Of a stretch of 64,000 bases of DNA, positions 12,081 through 24,147 are shown piece by piece (position 1 is the first letter of the stretch; every line of letters starts with the position of its first letter). The stretch spans positions 514,501-578,500 of the forward strand of contig JAKSXM010000237.1 in the NCBI GenBank assembly GCA_022575985.1, given 5' to 3'. A model generated the notes under the pieces. The model ran no database searches and was not told the origin of the DNA. It was given only the letters and a program-made list of their open reading frames with translations. The translations under genes were made by a program, and so were the position numbers. Source of the stretch: Anagrus nilaparvatae. Its lineage: Eukaryota > Arthropoda > Insecta > Hymenoptera > Mymaridae.

Positions 12081-12082
12081 TA

Positions 12083-14090
12083 TACTTCACTTTAATTTTT
12101 TTTCGAAAAGTGTCCTGTTTTATAGAAAAAGTGTAATTTCAATTGTTTTTATGCAATAATAGTATTAATATATAGGTCTTGAATTTAGCAGAATATACTC
12201 CACTTAAATGTTTTCGAATTCCGTCGTGTTTTATAGAAATGTTGTAATTTCAATTGTTTTTATGCAATAATAGCATTAAATTATTAGTATTGAATTTAGC
12301 AAAATATACCCAACCTAAATGTTTTTGAATATTGTCCTATTTTATAGAAAACTTGTAATTTCAAATATTTTTATGCAATGATAGCATTGAAATATATGTA
12401 TTAAATGTAGCAAAATATACCCCTTTTTCAATTTTTTTCGAATAGTAGCCTGATTTTTAGAAAAGTTGTAATTTCAATTGCATTGAAATATTAGTAATTA
12501 ATTTAGCAGAAAATATAACTCACTTTAATTTTATTTCGAAAAGTGTCCTTTTTCATATAAAAGTTGTAATTTCAAATGTTTTTATGCAATGATAGCATTG
12601 ACATATTAGTATTGAATTTAACAGAAACTATACCCCACTTTAATTTTTTTTTCGTTAACAACTTAAAAAGATAAACTCATATTGATTGTCCACAATTTTA
12701 AAAACTTCTAAAAATTTAAATACAAGTTGTCGGGTGTGTATTTTGTATTTTTATATTTTTGAATTTTTTATTTGTAAAAATTGTATTTTCAAATATTTTT
12801 ATTGACTTTAGCACAAACTATACGTCATTCTAAATTTTTTTGTAATAGTGTCCTATAAATTTTGTAATAGTGTTTTATATAAAAGTTGGAATTTCAAATA
12901 TTTTTATGCAATGATAGCATTGAAATATTTTTATTGACTTTAGCAGAAACTAAACGCTATTCTAATTTTCTCTCGATTAGTGTACTGTTTTATATAAAAA
13001 ATGTAATTTCAAATATTTTTATGCAATGATTGTATTGAAATATTATTATTGACTTTAGCATAAACTATCCGCCATTCTAAATTCTTTTTAATAATGCTCT
13101 GTTATACATAAAAATTGGCATTTCAAATATTTTTATGCGATGATTGCATTGAAATATTTTTACCGACTTTAGCAGAAACTATACGCCATTCTAAATTTTT
13201 TTTGAATAATGCTCTTTTATATATTAAAATTGGCAGTTCAAATATTTTTATGCAATGATTGCATTGAAATATTTTTATTGAATTTAGCAAAAACTGTACG
13301 CTATTCTAAATTTTTTCTAATATTATACTGTTTTATACAAAAGTTGGAATTTCAAAAGTTTTTATGCAATGATAGCATTGATATTTTTTTTTTGACTTTA
13401 GCAGAAACTATACATCACTTTAAATTTTTTTCTAATAGTGTCCTGTTTTATATAAAAATTGTAATTTAAAATGTTTTTATGCAATGTTAGCATAGAAATA
13501 TTTTTATTGACTTTAGCAGAAACTATCCGCCATTCTAAATTCTTTTTAATAATGCTCTGTTATACATAGAAATTGGCATTTCAAATATTTTTATGCAATG
13601 ATTGCATTGAAATATTTTTACCGACTTTAGCAGAAACTATATGCTATTATAAATTTTTTTCGATTAATGTCCTGTTTTATACAAAAGTTGTAATTTGAAA
13701 TATTTTTATGCAATGATTGCATTGAAATATTATTATTGACTTTAGCAGAAACTGTACTCCATTCTAAATTTTTTTGAATAATGCTCTGTTATAAATAAAA
13801 ATTGGGATTTCAAATATTTTTATGCAATGATAGCATTGAAATATTTTTATTGACTTTAGCAGAAACTATCCGCCATTCTAAATTTTTTTTAATAGTGTTG
13901 TGTTTTCAAAAGTTAATATTTCAAATATTTTTATGCAATGATTGCATTGAAATATTTTTATTGACTTTAGCAGAAACTGTACTCCATTCTAAATTTTTTT
14001 GAATAATGCTCTGTTATATATAAAAATTGTGATTTCAAATATTTTTAAGTAATGTTAAGGTTCTTTACAATTAAAATTACGGTATTTTGA
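12083..14090. repeat. Tandem array of about 115-bp units (satellite block A, second part)
   Basis: The units carry ATTTTTATGCAATGATAGCA, GAAATATTTTTATTGACTTT and AGCAGAAACTATACGCCATT. They repeat about every 110-120 bp with marked divergence, for roughly 16-17 units. A related array lies at 33,090-34,684. Short frames here (13,209-13,469; 13,802-14,002) just repeat with the unit. Confidence 0.85.
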
Positions 14091-14140
14091 CAGATCATTT
14101 TTCGTGGTAGCTTGCAATATTTGAATAAATATTAAATAAA

Positions 14141-14770
14141 ATATTGAATATTGCATTGAAATATTTTTTTAATTTCAAAAATTTTTTAGCAATGATTGCA
14201 TTGAAATATTTTTTTAATTTAAAAAATTTTTTAGCAATGATTGCATTGAAATATTTTTTAATTATCAAAAATTTTTTAGCAATGATTGCATTGAAATATT
14301 TTTTTAATTTCAAAAATTTTTTAGCAATGATTGCATTGAAATATTTTTTTAATTTCATTAAATATTTTAATTTTATTTTATTCCATTATAACTTTTTTTC
14401 TAACTGTCTCTTGTTTAATAGAAAAGTTGGAATGTCAAATATTTTTATACAATGATTGCATTGAAATATTTTTTTAATTTCAAAAATTTTTTAGCAATGA
14501 TTGCATTGAAATATTTTTTTAATTTCAAAAATTTTTTAGCAATGATTGCATTGAAATATTTTTTAATTATCAAAAATTTTTTAGCAATGATTGCATAGAA
14601 ATATTTTCTAATTATCAAAAATTTTTCAGCAATGATTGCATTGAAATATTTTTTTAATTTCAAAAATTTTTTAGCAATGATTGCATTGAAATATTTTTTT
14701 AATTTCAAAAATTTTTTAGCAATGATTGCATTGAAATATTTTTTTAATTTCATTAAATATTTTAATTTTA
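14141..14770. repeat. 45-bp satellite arrays, first cluster
   Basis: The core GCAATGATTGCATTGAAATA followed by T-rich sequence repeats every 45 bp (two subtypes: TTTAATTTC and TTAATTATC). Two runs, about 14,150-14,360 and 14,450-14,750, are separated by a linker of about 100 bp beginning CATTAAATATTTTAATTTTA. The unit resembles one half of the 115-bp unit, so it probably arose from it. Confidence 0.9.
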
Positions 14771-15442
14771 TTTTATTCCATTATAATTTTTTTTCTAACT
14801 GTCTCTTGTTTAATAGAAAAGTTGGAATGTCAAATATTTTTATACAATGATTGCATTGAAATATTTTTTTAATTTTATATATTTTTTTTTAATGTTTATG
14901 ATAGCATTTAGGTTTTTTTTTGAAATAATATAAAAAAATCATATAAAAAATGGATATCAGCTGTTCTAAATATAAAAAAATATAAAATTTCAAAAAAGTA
15001 AACTCTAAGTCGTTTTTTTAATATTTCTCTTTAACGAATGGATGAAATTAAAAAAAAAAAAAGTGGCTTTAGAAAATTGATTAATAAATACAAATAAACT
15101 TGGTTTTTACATTTTGATACAATCCATTCCGAGATCTGAAGTGATGAAAATGTCCACTTTTTGATTTTTTTAATTTTGAATTTCTTAGCTTCAAACAGTT
15201 GTAACTCTGAACCGTGAGCTCAATTTAAAAAAAAAAAAACGTCAAATCGATAGCATTTTTTCCTAGGAATAATTTGCACTAATCCTCGTTTCAAAAAACC
15301 TCTTAGATCCTGAGAAAAATCAGTTTTAGTGAAAAAAAATGAAATTATTTTGCGTTTTCGACTACTAACTTCTGATATTGATTTCTCGAAATCATTTAAA
15401 TATTTTTTAAAAATTAAAAAAAGGTCTGGAGATATTTCTTTA
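14755..15442. repeat. Segmental repeat, copy 1 (partner 17,225-17,911)
   Basis: From the linker after the 45-bp array through to AAGGTCTGGAGATATTTCTT this matches 17,225-17,911 almost base for base, at an offset of about 2,469 bp. No coding frame. Confidence 0.85.
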
Positions 15443-16095
15443 TAATTTATTTATTGAATTATTGTTTTATCTAATAACTTTTTTCTTTCTTACACATATT
15501 CTTTTTTGTATTTGTTTTGTTTTATAAGAAAATTATATTTTTTTATTGATTTTACCAGAAACTATATGCTACTAAACTATCTTGTTTTATAGAAAAGTTC
15601 GAATTTCAATTATTTTTATACAATGATTGCATTTAAATATTTTTAAATATTTTTTTAATTTTATATATTTTTATGAAATGTTATATAATATATAAAATAA
15701 TATCTTGAAAATTTCCGAATCTCTTATTTTTGGCATTAATTCCAATATTTTCTAATATGAAAATATATATTTTACTGTTGTCCAAGTGTAAGTTTTTACA
15801 TAACAAATATTTTAATATCACATATTTGATATTTATTATTAATACATTTGCAAAGATAAAAATATTTTAAGAATTTTCAATAAATCAATATAAAATTTTT
15901 ATTATAAATATACACAGCTTTTAATTTTTGTGTTAAAAGAAATTAAATACAATTGAAGTGCATTGAATTGAGATAGATTTTGATTAACTTTTTTTTTTCA
16001 TTTTGATTTTTTATCAAAGATACTAAGCATGTATAGATATATATGTATAATTTTTATTATTTTCTTTTATTTTCATCTATCTTTCTTTTTAACTT
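15443..16095. other. AT-rich spacer with degenerate satellite units, no gene seen
   Basis: Contains one or two diverged 115-bp-type units near 15,590-15,660. Otherwise AT-rich sequence without a supported feature. Confidence 0.5.
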
Positions 16096-17320
16096 TTAGT
16101 TTTTATACATATATTCAGCAATGATTGCATTGAAATATTTTTTTAATTTCAAAAATTTTTTAGCAATGATTGCATTGAAATATTTTTTTAATTTCAAAAA
16201 TTTTTTAGCAATGATTGCATTGAAATATTTTTTAATTATCAAAAATTTTTCAGCAATGATTGCATTGAAATATTTTTTTAATTTCAAAAATTTTTTAGCA
16301 ATGATTGCATTGAAATATTTTTTTAATTTCAAAAATTTTTTAGCAATGATTGCATTGAAATATTTTTTAATTATCAAAAATTTTTCAGCAATGATTGCAT
16401 TGAAATATTTTTTTAATTTCAAAAATTTTTTAGCAATGATTGCATTGAAATATTTTTTTAATTTCAAAAATTTTTTAGCAATGATTGCATTGAAATATTT
16501 TTTTAATTTCAAAAATTTTTTAGCAATGATTGCATTGAAATATTTTTTAATTATCAAAAATTTTTTAGCAATGATTGCATTGAAATATTTTTTTAATTTC
16601 AAAAATTTTTTTGCAATGATTGCATTGAAATATTTTTTTAATTTCAAAAATTTTTTAGCAATGATTGCATTGAAATATTTTTTAATTATCAAAAATTTAT
16701 TAGCAATGATTGCATTGAAATATTTTTTTAATTTCAAAAATTTTTTAGCAATGATTGCATTGAAATATTTTTTTAATTTCATTAAATATTTTAATTTTAT
16801 TTTATTCCATTATAATTTTTTTTCTAACTGTCTCTTGTTTAATAGAAAAGTTGGAATGTCAAATATTTTTATACAATGATTGCATTGAAATATTTTTTTA
16901 ATTTCAAAAATTTTTTAGCAATGATTGCATTGAAATATTTTTTTAATTTCAAAAATTTTTTAGCAATGATTGCATTGAAATATTTTTTTAATTTCAAAAA
17001 TTTTTTAGCAATGATTGCATTGAAATATTTTTTTAATTTTAAAAATTTTTTAGCAATGATTGCATTGAAATATTTTTTAATTATCAAAAATTTTTTAGCA
17101 ATGATTGCATTGAAATATTTTTTTAATTTCAAAAATTTTTTAGCAATGATTGCATTGAAATATTTTTTTAATTTCAAAAATTTTTTAGCAATGATTGCAT
17201 TGAAATATTTTTTTAATTTCATTAAATATTTTAATTTTATTTTATTCCATTATAATTATTTTTCTAACTGTCTCTTGTTTAATAGAAAAGTTGGAATGTC
17301 AAATATTTTTATACAATGAT
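16096..17320. repeat. 45-bp satellite arrays, second cluster
   Basis: Runs at about 16,117-16,780 (about 15 units) and 16,875-17,220 (about 8 units) share the linker seen in the first cluster. Because 45 is divisible by 3 and the unit lacks stops in some frames, long frames are open on both strands (16,096-16,782 minus; 16,121-16,879 plus). They encode only a 15-residue repeat and should not be called genes. Confidence 0.9.
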
Positions 17321-17911
17321 TGCATTGAAATATTTTTTTAATTTTATATATTTTTTTTTAATGTTTATGATAGCATTTAGGTTTTTTTTTGAAATAATAT
17401 AAAAAAATCATATAAAAAATGGATATCAGCTGTTCTAAATATAAAAAAATATAAAATTTCAAAAAAGTAAACTCTAAGTCGTTTTTTTAATATTTCTCTT
17501 TAACGAATGGATGAAATTAAAAAAAAAAAAAAGTGGCTTTAGAAAATTGATTAATAAATACAAAGAAACTTGGTTTTTACATTTTGATACAATCCATTCC
17601 GAGATCTGAAGTGATGAAAATGTCCACTTTTTGATTTTTTTAATTTTGAATTTCTTAGCTTCAAACAGTTGTAACTCTGAACCGTGAGCTCAAATTAAAA
17701 AAAAAAAAACGTCAAATCGATAGCATTTTTTCCTAGGAATAATTTGCACTAAACCTCGTTTCAAAAAACCTCTTAGATCCTGAGAAAAATCAGTTTTAGT
17801 GAAAAAAAATGAAATTATTTTGCGTTTTCGACTACTAACTTCTGATATTGATTTCTCGAAATCATTTAAATATTTTTTAAAAATTAAAAAAAGGTCTGGA
17901 GATATTTCTTT
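17225..17911. repeat. Segmental repeat, copy 2 (partner 14,755-15,442)
   Basis: See copy 1. Identity ends after AAGGTCTGGAGATATTTCTT, where copy 1 goes on TATAATTTAT and this copy AAAGATTATT. The ends of the two copies fall at equivalent places relative to the 45-bp arrays, so array, linker and tail form a higher-order unit. Confidence 0.85.
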
Positions 17912-18365
17912 AAAGATTATTTTAAAACCACTTTCATGTATTTTCGTCCGTACAATTCTCCATAAATGCGTGTCCAATAAAATCAAAAATAGTCAATTTT
18001 TTAAATTATTTCATTTTAATATATATAGGATATATAACTTTTATGAGAAATTGTTTTTTACTATAATTTCCACCCCTTGATGAAGTTTAATGATTTTTTT
18101 TATGGTCATATTTGAAATAAGCAACGCCAGAAGCCCAGGATACAGTTTTTCAAGTAAAAATAAAACCTTTTATAAAAATTGATTTTTTACCCCTTTTTAC
18201 CCTAATTTTTCACCCGTAGATGAAATTTTATGATTTTTTTGATTTCATATTTGAAATCAGCAATCTCAAAAACCCCTAGATATAAATTTAGAGCTAATAA
18301 TATAAAGAAGTTTCAGAATTATAATAAAGTGGTACGTTTTGGCCGCGCCGGCGTTAATCGATTAA
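17912..18365. other. AT-rich spacer, no gene seen
   Basis: Shares a patch (about 18,275-18,345) with 6,380-6,450. No supported coding frame. Confidence 0.5.
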
Positions 18366-20839
18366 CAAGGGGAATTCAATACATTTGGAACACTAAATTA
18401 CACCAAATGGTTATGAACGAGTTTGTTATGTTGAAAAAACATGCCGACTACCCTCGGTTAACTCCAATGGGCGTTCTGGGCCTAGAAACGCAGGGCTCAA
18501 TGTTATAAAATAGGGTTTTTTGGTTATTTTCAATATAACGCTACAACTTCCCATGTTAACCAAAATATTTTTGGTTGGTTTTATTCTTTTGGTATAAGTG
18601 TCACCTTTCATACGCCACAAACCAAAATTTTTTATCACTAATTCTTTCATCACTATAGCCAATTAACCAAATAGTCATTTTTTGCTAAAAACAACTAATT
18701 TTTAAAATGCTGCCGAATTTGTAATTTCTGACGTAAATGGGTTTTATAGTTCTGAAAAAATTTGTACAAGCTTCAAGTTTCCAGAAATTTTTTATTCGTC
18801 TCATTTCCTTGATTTGTTTTTGAGAAATGGCTCTTCAAAGTTAACATTTAGTATAGGCCTGGAGCATGGTTTTATTTGCGATTTTTTTTAAAAGTATGTC
18901 CATGGAATTTTTCGACGGTATATATAGTTTGTGGGGTCGCTGATTCCAAATCCGAAGTCCGTTTTGACCTAACCTGGTCCAATTTTGCGTAATTGCCCAT
19001 TTTAGGTCATTTTTAACGGTTTTTTTGCCATTTTTTGTTAAAATTTTTAATATATTACCATTTTTCTCACACTACACTAATGTTTTTTGGGTTTCTATAC
19101 CTAATTATCATATAATATAGTATATCTACTCATACAAAAAAAAAATGGTAGCCCATAATAGGGATTCTTAGGCTATTTTTCACGCTTTTTGGGCTAATTT
19201 TAGCTATTTTTATGAAATAATACCAATTTTTATCTACAGCTTCTGTTTTTTGAGTATTTTAAGGTAGCTAAATACAAATATTATTTTTAATTTATCTAAA
19301 AACGCCGCAGTAGCCCATAATAGGCACTTATAGGTAATTTAAGCTATTTTTATGAAATAATACCAACTTTTTTCTGCAGCTTGTGGCTTTCGGGTCACTA
19401 AACGCAAATAACACATCTTTTTTTAACAAATAATGTCCAGTGGCCCATAATAGGCGATTCACAGGTATTCTCATTCTTTTAATGGTATATTATAACACGT
19501 TACTTTTTTTAAACGAGTAGTGCTATGAATTTATAATTTTATAATTATAATTTTATACTTACAAAAAACGGACAAAACATTTGCAAGTATTAAAACTATT
19601 TTTTTTTTAATTCTGAAAAATTAATCCAAAACTGCCTATTGTGGGCTAGTAGTCCGTTTTTTGTAAATATAAAATTATAAATTTATAACACTACCCGTTT
19701 AAAAAAAGTAAAGTATTATAAAATACCATTAACAGGATAAGAATACCCGTGATTCGCCTATTTTGGGCCACTGGACATTATTTGTTAAAAAAAATGTGTT
19801 ATTTGCGTTTAGTGACCCGAAAGCCACAAGCTGTAGAAAAAAGTTGGTATTATTTCATAAAAAAAGCTTAAATTACCCCAAAAACGTTAAAAACAGCCTA
19901 TAAGTGCCTATTATGGGCTACTGCGGCGTTTTTAGATAAATTAAAAATAATATTTGTATTTAACTACCTTAAAATACTCAAGAAACAGAAGCTGTAGATA
20001 AAAATTGATATTATTTCATAAAAATAGCTAAAATTAGCCCAAAAAGCGTGAAAAATAGCCTAAGAATCCCTATTATGGGCTACCATTTTTTTTTTGAATG
20101 AGTAGATATACTATATTATCTGATAATTAGGTATAGAAACACAAAAAACATTAGCGTAGTGTGAGAAAAATGGTAATATATTAAAAATTTTAACAAAAAA
20201 TGGCAAAAAAACGTTAAAAATGACCTAAAATGGGCAATTACGCAAAATTTGACCAGGTTAGGTCAAAACGGACTTCGGATTTGGAATCAGCGACCCCACA
20301 AACTATATATACCGTCGAAAAATTCCATGGACATCTTTTTAAAAAAAATCGCAAATAAAACCATGCTCCAGGCCTATACTAATTAAAAATGAGCTTTTTT
20401 AAAAAATCGTAAAATTGGGACTGTGACTTCAAATTATCATATCTATTTAACAAATAATTGAAAAGGGTAAAATAAAGAAGTTTTGGAAATTTGAAGCATG
20501 TACAAATTTTTTGAAACCTAAAAAACCCATTTTTGTCAAAAATTACAAATTTGGCAGCAATTTAAAATTGGTCATTTTTAGCCAAAAATGACCGTTTGGT
20601 TAATTGGCTATAGTGATGAAAGAATTAGTGATATTAATTTGGTTAACTTGTGAGATTTTGGCGTTTTGTTGAAAATTCCCAAAAAGAAACCCTATTTTAT
20701 AACATTGAGCGCTGCGTTTCTAGGCCCAGAAGGCCCATTGGAATGAACGGAGGGTAGTTAGCATGTTTTTTCAACATAATAAACTTATCCATAAACATTT
20801 GGTGTAATTTTGTTTTCCGAATGTATTGAACTCCCCATG
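18366..20839. mobile_element. 2.47-kb palindromic (foldback) element
   Basis: The left end near ACAAGGGGAATTCAATACAT is mirrored by the right end GTATTGAACTCCCCATGT. Arms of about 1.2 kb (about 18,366-19,580 and 19,655-20,839) are inverted copies with a few percent mismatch. Each arm contains internal repeats of a block built on GCCCATAATAGG and TTTTTATGAAATAATACCA. Solo fragments of the arm end (CTAGAAACGCAGGGCTCAAT) occur near 26,785 and 27,008. No transposase frame. Target duplication not resolved. Confidence 0.8.
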
Positions 20840-21310
20840 TAAAATCTTTTACAAAAATAAAGCATATTTTTAGTAATTTTTATTTTCTCTCCTTTTTAAG
20901 CTCCGAAAATTTTTATTTGAATTTAATTAACTTTTTCCTCTTTTGCCTTAGATTTTTTTAACTTAGAAATCAAAAAAAAGAATTATAATTTTTTTGTTAA
21001 ACAATTGTTAATATTTATGTACGTAAAAAATGTTAGATGTTAAAAAATTTATTTAATATTAAAATTTTTTTTTAGTTCATTTCAATTGTTGCTTGTATAC
21101 AAAATTTGAAATTCCTAAACAAAGTTTTTACGGCTTTAAAATAACTTTTGAAATGAGAATACCTTCTCCAATACCATTTAGATATTTTAGTGTTAATACA
21201 AAAATTTTATGCTAAAATTTGTTTTTACTCGTATATGAGTTTAGGAACGAAAAAATAAGGTAAACTTGTACTTACCCCTTAGTTTCGGAAATGTTGTTTT
21301 TAGGCTTATA
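20840..21310. repeat. Inverted partner of 6.8-7.2 kb repeat
   Basis: About 20,905-21,291 is the reverse complement of about 6,798-7,184. The sequence just left of it (20,870-20,910) shows the uninterrupted version of the site occupied by the 971-bp insertion at 7,185. Confidence 0.7.
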
Positions 21311-21324
21311 AATACTTAAATCTA

Positions 21325-21565
21325 GCAGCCGTAAATTTACAAATGAAAAATCGTAAATTTACCATAAAAATCGTAAAATGACGATTTGGTGGTAATATTA
21401 CGATTTTGTCGTAAATTTACGATTTCAAAATTGTAATATTACGAAAAAATCGTAAATTTACGATCGATCGTAAAATTACAATTTAAATGGTAAATTTACG
21501 ATTTTTTTAGTAAATTTACGAAAAAATCGTAATTTTAAGATTATTTCGTAAATTTACCATCGGGT
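21325..21565. repeat. Array of palindromic CGTAAATTTACG-type motifs
   Basis: More than a dozen short units such as TCGTAAATTTACGATTTT, ATCGTAAATTTACC and TCGTAATTTTAAGA are packed head to tail and head to head. The core CGTAAATTTACG is self-complementary. The block ends near TTTTTAACAGTGTAG, like the ends of small MITEs. Confidence 0.75.
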
Positions 21566-22288
21566 ATTTTTAACAGTGTAGCAAAAACTAGTTTTAAAGA
21601 GAGTATTTGCGTTTTTTTCGCACTTTCATTCTCCTGCATGGTCCACATGGGTTTCCAATAAACCTAAAATATTCTAAGTTCTTGTTGTTATCAGGGCCTG
21701 ATCAGGCCCTAACTCCCACTTAAATTATTCTAAGTCCCTAAATTTAAAATATTTTAAGTCCATTTTATCCCCCTCCCATAAAAACGTCATTTTTTTACCC
21801 CTCCACTAAAAACTTCAATATTTCACCCCCTCCTCTGCCAAGCCAGACTTTTTCAAATACCTCATCCAAAGAACATGTTTCATGTTAAAAATATACTTCC
21901 AGGGTGAATAAAAAAAAATCGATTTGTAAATAAAAATTATCAAAATTGATAAAATGTATTTTGAAAATAACATTTCTTGTTTTCCAACAATAGTACATAA
22001 AAGGTATTTTACTCCGATACATTGAGCGAGATCATCAGTAAGAAACTCAATGTATCTTTCTTATATACCAAAATCAGCTAAGGATGTTTTTGATTTCTTA
22101 TATATTCTTTCAAACACATTTTACTTGCCAGAATATATTTTGTCAGAAATCATTGAATAACATGAACCACATATGTGGTATCAAATGTTATAGCTGAATA
22201 TAAGTATATTACATTCAAAGCGCCAAATTCATGGCATTAGGTTTTAATATGAATGTAATAACTAATTAAATAGGTTCGTTAAACTGTT
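21566..22288. other. AT-rich DNA with an inverted repeat arm
   Basis: About 21,948-22,036 is mirrored at about 22,380-22,470 (shared core CTCGCTCAATGTATCGGAGT on the right-hand copy). A small palindrome AGGGCCTGATCAGGCCCT lies near 21,695. No gene. Confidence 0.6.
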
Positions 22289-22534
22289 ATATAACAAAAT
22301 AAAATATAAAATATATATTATATAGTTTTGATCAGTGTACTTAATTCAAAATGAATAAAATGTATTTTGAAAATAATTTTTGATGATCTCGCTCAATGTA
22401 TCGGAGTGAAATACCATTTATGTACTATTGTTGGAAAACAAGAAATGTTATTTTTAAAATACATTTTATTCATTTCGAATTAAGTACACGGATCAAAACT
22501 ATATAATATATATTTTATATTTTATTTTGTTATA
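22289..22534. repeat. Foldback of about 246 bp
   Basis: TATAACAAAATAAAATATAA at the left end is mirrored by TTATATTTTATTTTGTTATA at the right. The arms are about 80-90 bp. The right arm also pairs with 21,948-22,036. Confidence 0.7.
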
Positions 22535-23565
22535 AATATTATCAAAAGACCAACCTTAAATTACCTCTAAAAGGGGTATTTTTTATATATTTAATGTTTT
22601 TGAAAATTTATAAGTAAAATAATAGTGATCAGCAAACCAAAAAACCTATATGAACCAAATCTGGACAGATAAAGTTGGAATACATAAAAAAGTCTTCTTT
22701 TTTAAGATTATTTTTTTTTAATTTATGGGTGTTGCGCCGATTTCTCCCAAAAAAGACCCCGAAACTCATGATCATATGATTTCAAGAAAACCAAATTTCA
22801 CGACGGCCAGTAACTAAAAACCCTATAAACCGTGAATTGTCTCATCTTTTGCAATGGCTCGTTTTTAAAACACGCAAATTTTATACAATTTTTTATTAAT
22901 TTCCTCTGAAACATTTTCTATTTTCTAACTAATATATTTTAAAATAATTATTGTTTTTAAACGATTCCTCCATCTGATACGTAATTTTTCGAATTTTTTT
23001 TTTTTCAAAATTTTTTACATAAAAAAGTTAAAAAAATATTTTTTTTATTGACGTAGTGCCTATTTTGTTTCTTTGAAAGTATTAATACCTGGAACTATGA
23101 GTTTTGAAAATTTTTTGGCTATCAAGGGAAAGTTTATCCACTTTCTTTATTTTTTTTACTACCCTATAATATACCCTAAAATTTGAACTCAATAAAAAAA
23201 AATGTTTAAGTTCTGAAATATTACACGATATTACAGTGATATATTTTTGTCAAAATTCTTTATCTTTCTCAAAAATTTTTTCTTGTTAAAAGCACCATAT
23301 CTTTAAATTTTCTCAAAATTATAATAAATTAATATTTAGATACTGTGTAAATAATCTTGTTACGGTATTTGCTATCAGGATAGTAAATGACCAAATAATA
23401 TTTTTTACAGTGTATCTAGGTAGTAAATTTACTATTTAGGATAGTAAATACCCGGAAAATATTTGTTACAGTGTATCTACGTAGAAAGCAATTAAATAAA
23501 AGTAATTCAGGTAGAAATACTATTTTTGAAGAATAATTTTATTAATTTCAATTTATCTTTAAAAT
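22535..23565. other. AT-rich DNA with MITE-like ends, no gene seen
   Basis: Near 23,340-23,480 the motif TTACAGTGTATCTA occurs twice, with blocks GATAGTAAATNNCC between. These look like ends of small TACAGTGTA-type MITEs. No supported gene. Confidence 0.45.
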
Positions 23566-24147
23566 TTACAAATTTATAGACAAATTATATAAAGCAATTA
23601 AATCATTTTTTACTTTATTTAAGTAATCTAATTTATCCGAAAATTGTGGCCGTAGCATTAATTTTGGAATTAAGTCGATTAGTTTGGAAGCCTCATTTTT
23701 TCTTTCTCGAGTGAAACTTCTGAACCTTGTTTTTATGATGAAAGTCTTTAAGCTTAATATTTTGTAAGTTGACTTCATCATTCTAACCTCCATGTTATTT
23801 TTCGTAAAGCATAATCCTACTGACTGATGCATTTCTCTCGTTCTAACTACTAATCCTTTATGTTTAAAAATTAATCTTTCTTTTTTTTTATCAAATGCTT
23901 TTTTAATTTTGTCATCATTAATTAAAATTTTTTTATATGCTTCTACATCAAATTCTACTACGTCTATATGAGTTGTACTAGATATTTTAAATACTATTTG
24001 TGGCTTCGGGAAAATAGAATTGTTTACGTAGATATTTATTAATTTCGTTCTAGATTCATTTAATCTTATATTCTCATAAGGTGGAAACTCAAAATAATTT
24101 TTTGATGATAAAGAAAACATTTTATCCATTTGCGTTTTAACTTGCAC
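23566..24147 (-). CDS. Orphan 193-residue protein, function unknown
   Basis: I do not recognise this protein. It is the only non-repetitive frame of this length between 4 and 34 kb, and its composition looks coding: mixed hydrophobic and charged residues with no simple repeats. It opens MQVKTQMDKMFSLSSKNYFE. A second Met at residue 7 (MDKMFS) or 10 could be the true start. The middle is beta-rich looking (QIVFKISSTTHIDVVEFDVE), followed by a basic stretch (KKAFDKKKERLIFKHKG). The C-terminal third has Leu/Ile-rich helices. There is no signal peptide, membrane segment or zinc motif. AATAAA lies just past the stop (about 23,538-23,543 on this strand). It could be a host gene exon or an accessory gene of an unrecognised element. 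Confidence 0.5.
   Translation of the reverse strand: MQVKTQMDKMFSLSSKNYFEFPPYENIRLNESRTKLINIYVNNSIFPKPQIVFKISSTTHIDVVEFDVEAYKKILINDDKIKKAFDKKKERLIFKHKGLVVRTREMHQSVGLCFTKNNMEVRMMKSTYKILSLKTFIIKTRFRSFTRERKNEASKLIDLIPKLMLRPQFSDKLDYLNKVKNDLIALYNLSINL

Noticed and set aside
13209..14002. ORFs in the 115-bp array
   Set aside because: They recur with the repeat unit and have no non-repeat content.
14150..14750. CRISPR-like array
   Set aside because: Units are contiguous 45-bp satellites without unique spacers, in a eukaryotic genome.
16096..16879. Long open frames on both strands (228 and 252 codons)
   Set aside because: They are produced by a stop-free 45-bp satellite and encode only a 15-residue repeat; opposite-strand openness shows they are not genes.
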